Below are positions 4,952 through 5,009 of a stretch of 5,009 nucleotides of DNA, piece after piece. Under the pieces are notes generated by a model. It did no database searches, was not told where the DNA came from, and was given only the letters and a program-made list of their open reading frames with translations. Location of the stretch: the NCBI GenBank assembly GCA_003149835.1, contig QAMX01000062.1, positions 1 through 5,009 of the forward strand, in the 5' to 3' direction. Made by a program: the position numbers and the translations under genes. How positions within the stretch are numbered: position 1 is the first letter of the stretch; each line of letters opens with the position of its first letter. This DNA is from Clostridiales bacterium. Its GTDB lineage: Bacteria > Bacillota > Clostridia > Oscillospirales > QAMX01.

Positions 4952-5009
4952 GAGGCGTTTGTGTATCGCGGTTCGGGAAAGGCGCGGCTTTACAGCCATC
5001 GGCTGCGGA

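Noticed and set aside
4952..5009. Possible end of a minus-strand gene (TAA at 4992-4990) or start of another element, including a CAGCC/GGCTG dyad at 4993-5005
   Set aside because: Too few bases remain before the window edge to judge a reading frame or a function.

Overview
The window is a high-GC bacterial chromosomal segment. It holds five supportable genes, mostly with clear Shine-Dalgarno (SD) sites, and two near-consensus sigma70/sigmaA promoters. The FeoB sequence type (CNGRFP and FPANE membrane motifs), the AAGG/GGAGG ribosome-binding sites and the small glycine-rich membrane protein suggest an anaerobic, GC-rich Clostridia-like bacterium. Another anaerobic phylum such as Synergistota cannot be excluded. 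This is inference from protein character; no phylogenetic marker is present.

Layout: positions 1-95 hold nothing I can support. A perfect GC-rich hairpin (96-134) follows, downstream of a 55-residue membrane-anchored small protein on the minus strand (185-352). Upstream of that gene lies an AT-rich gap (353-476) with a palindrome and a weak promoter. Next come feoB (477-2603) and feoA (2693-2926), both on the minus strand and read in the order feoA then feoB, with an 89-nt structured gap between them. A leader of about 200 nt (2927-3123) separates feoA from an upstream nitroreductase-family gene (3124-3657, minus), whose probable terminator hairpin sits at 3055-3092. The interval 3658-3924 is a divergent promoter region. 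It drives the nitroreductase leftwards and a ribokinase (3925-4863, plus) rightwards, and the ribokinase ends in a classic intrinsic terminator (4901-4951). The last 58 bases contain no supportable gene.

Functionally, feoA and feoB form a ferrous iron uptake unit, with a small cytosolic SH3-like partner and a GTPase-coupled membrane permease. The nitroreductase is a single-domain FMN oxidoreductase of unknown substrate. The ribokinase phosphorylates ribose or a related sugar or nucleoside, and no sugar transporter or regulator is in view. I see no mobile element, CRISPR array, rRNA or tRNA. I found no clearly new multi-gene system. The most interesting signals are RNA-level: mutually exclusive hairpins between feoA and feoB, and tandem hairpins in the nitroreductase leader.
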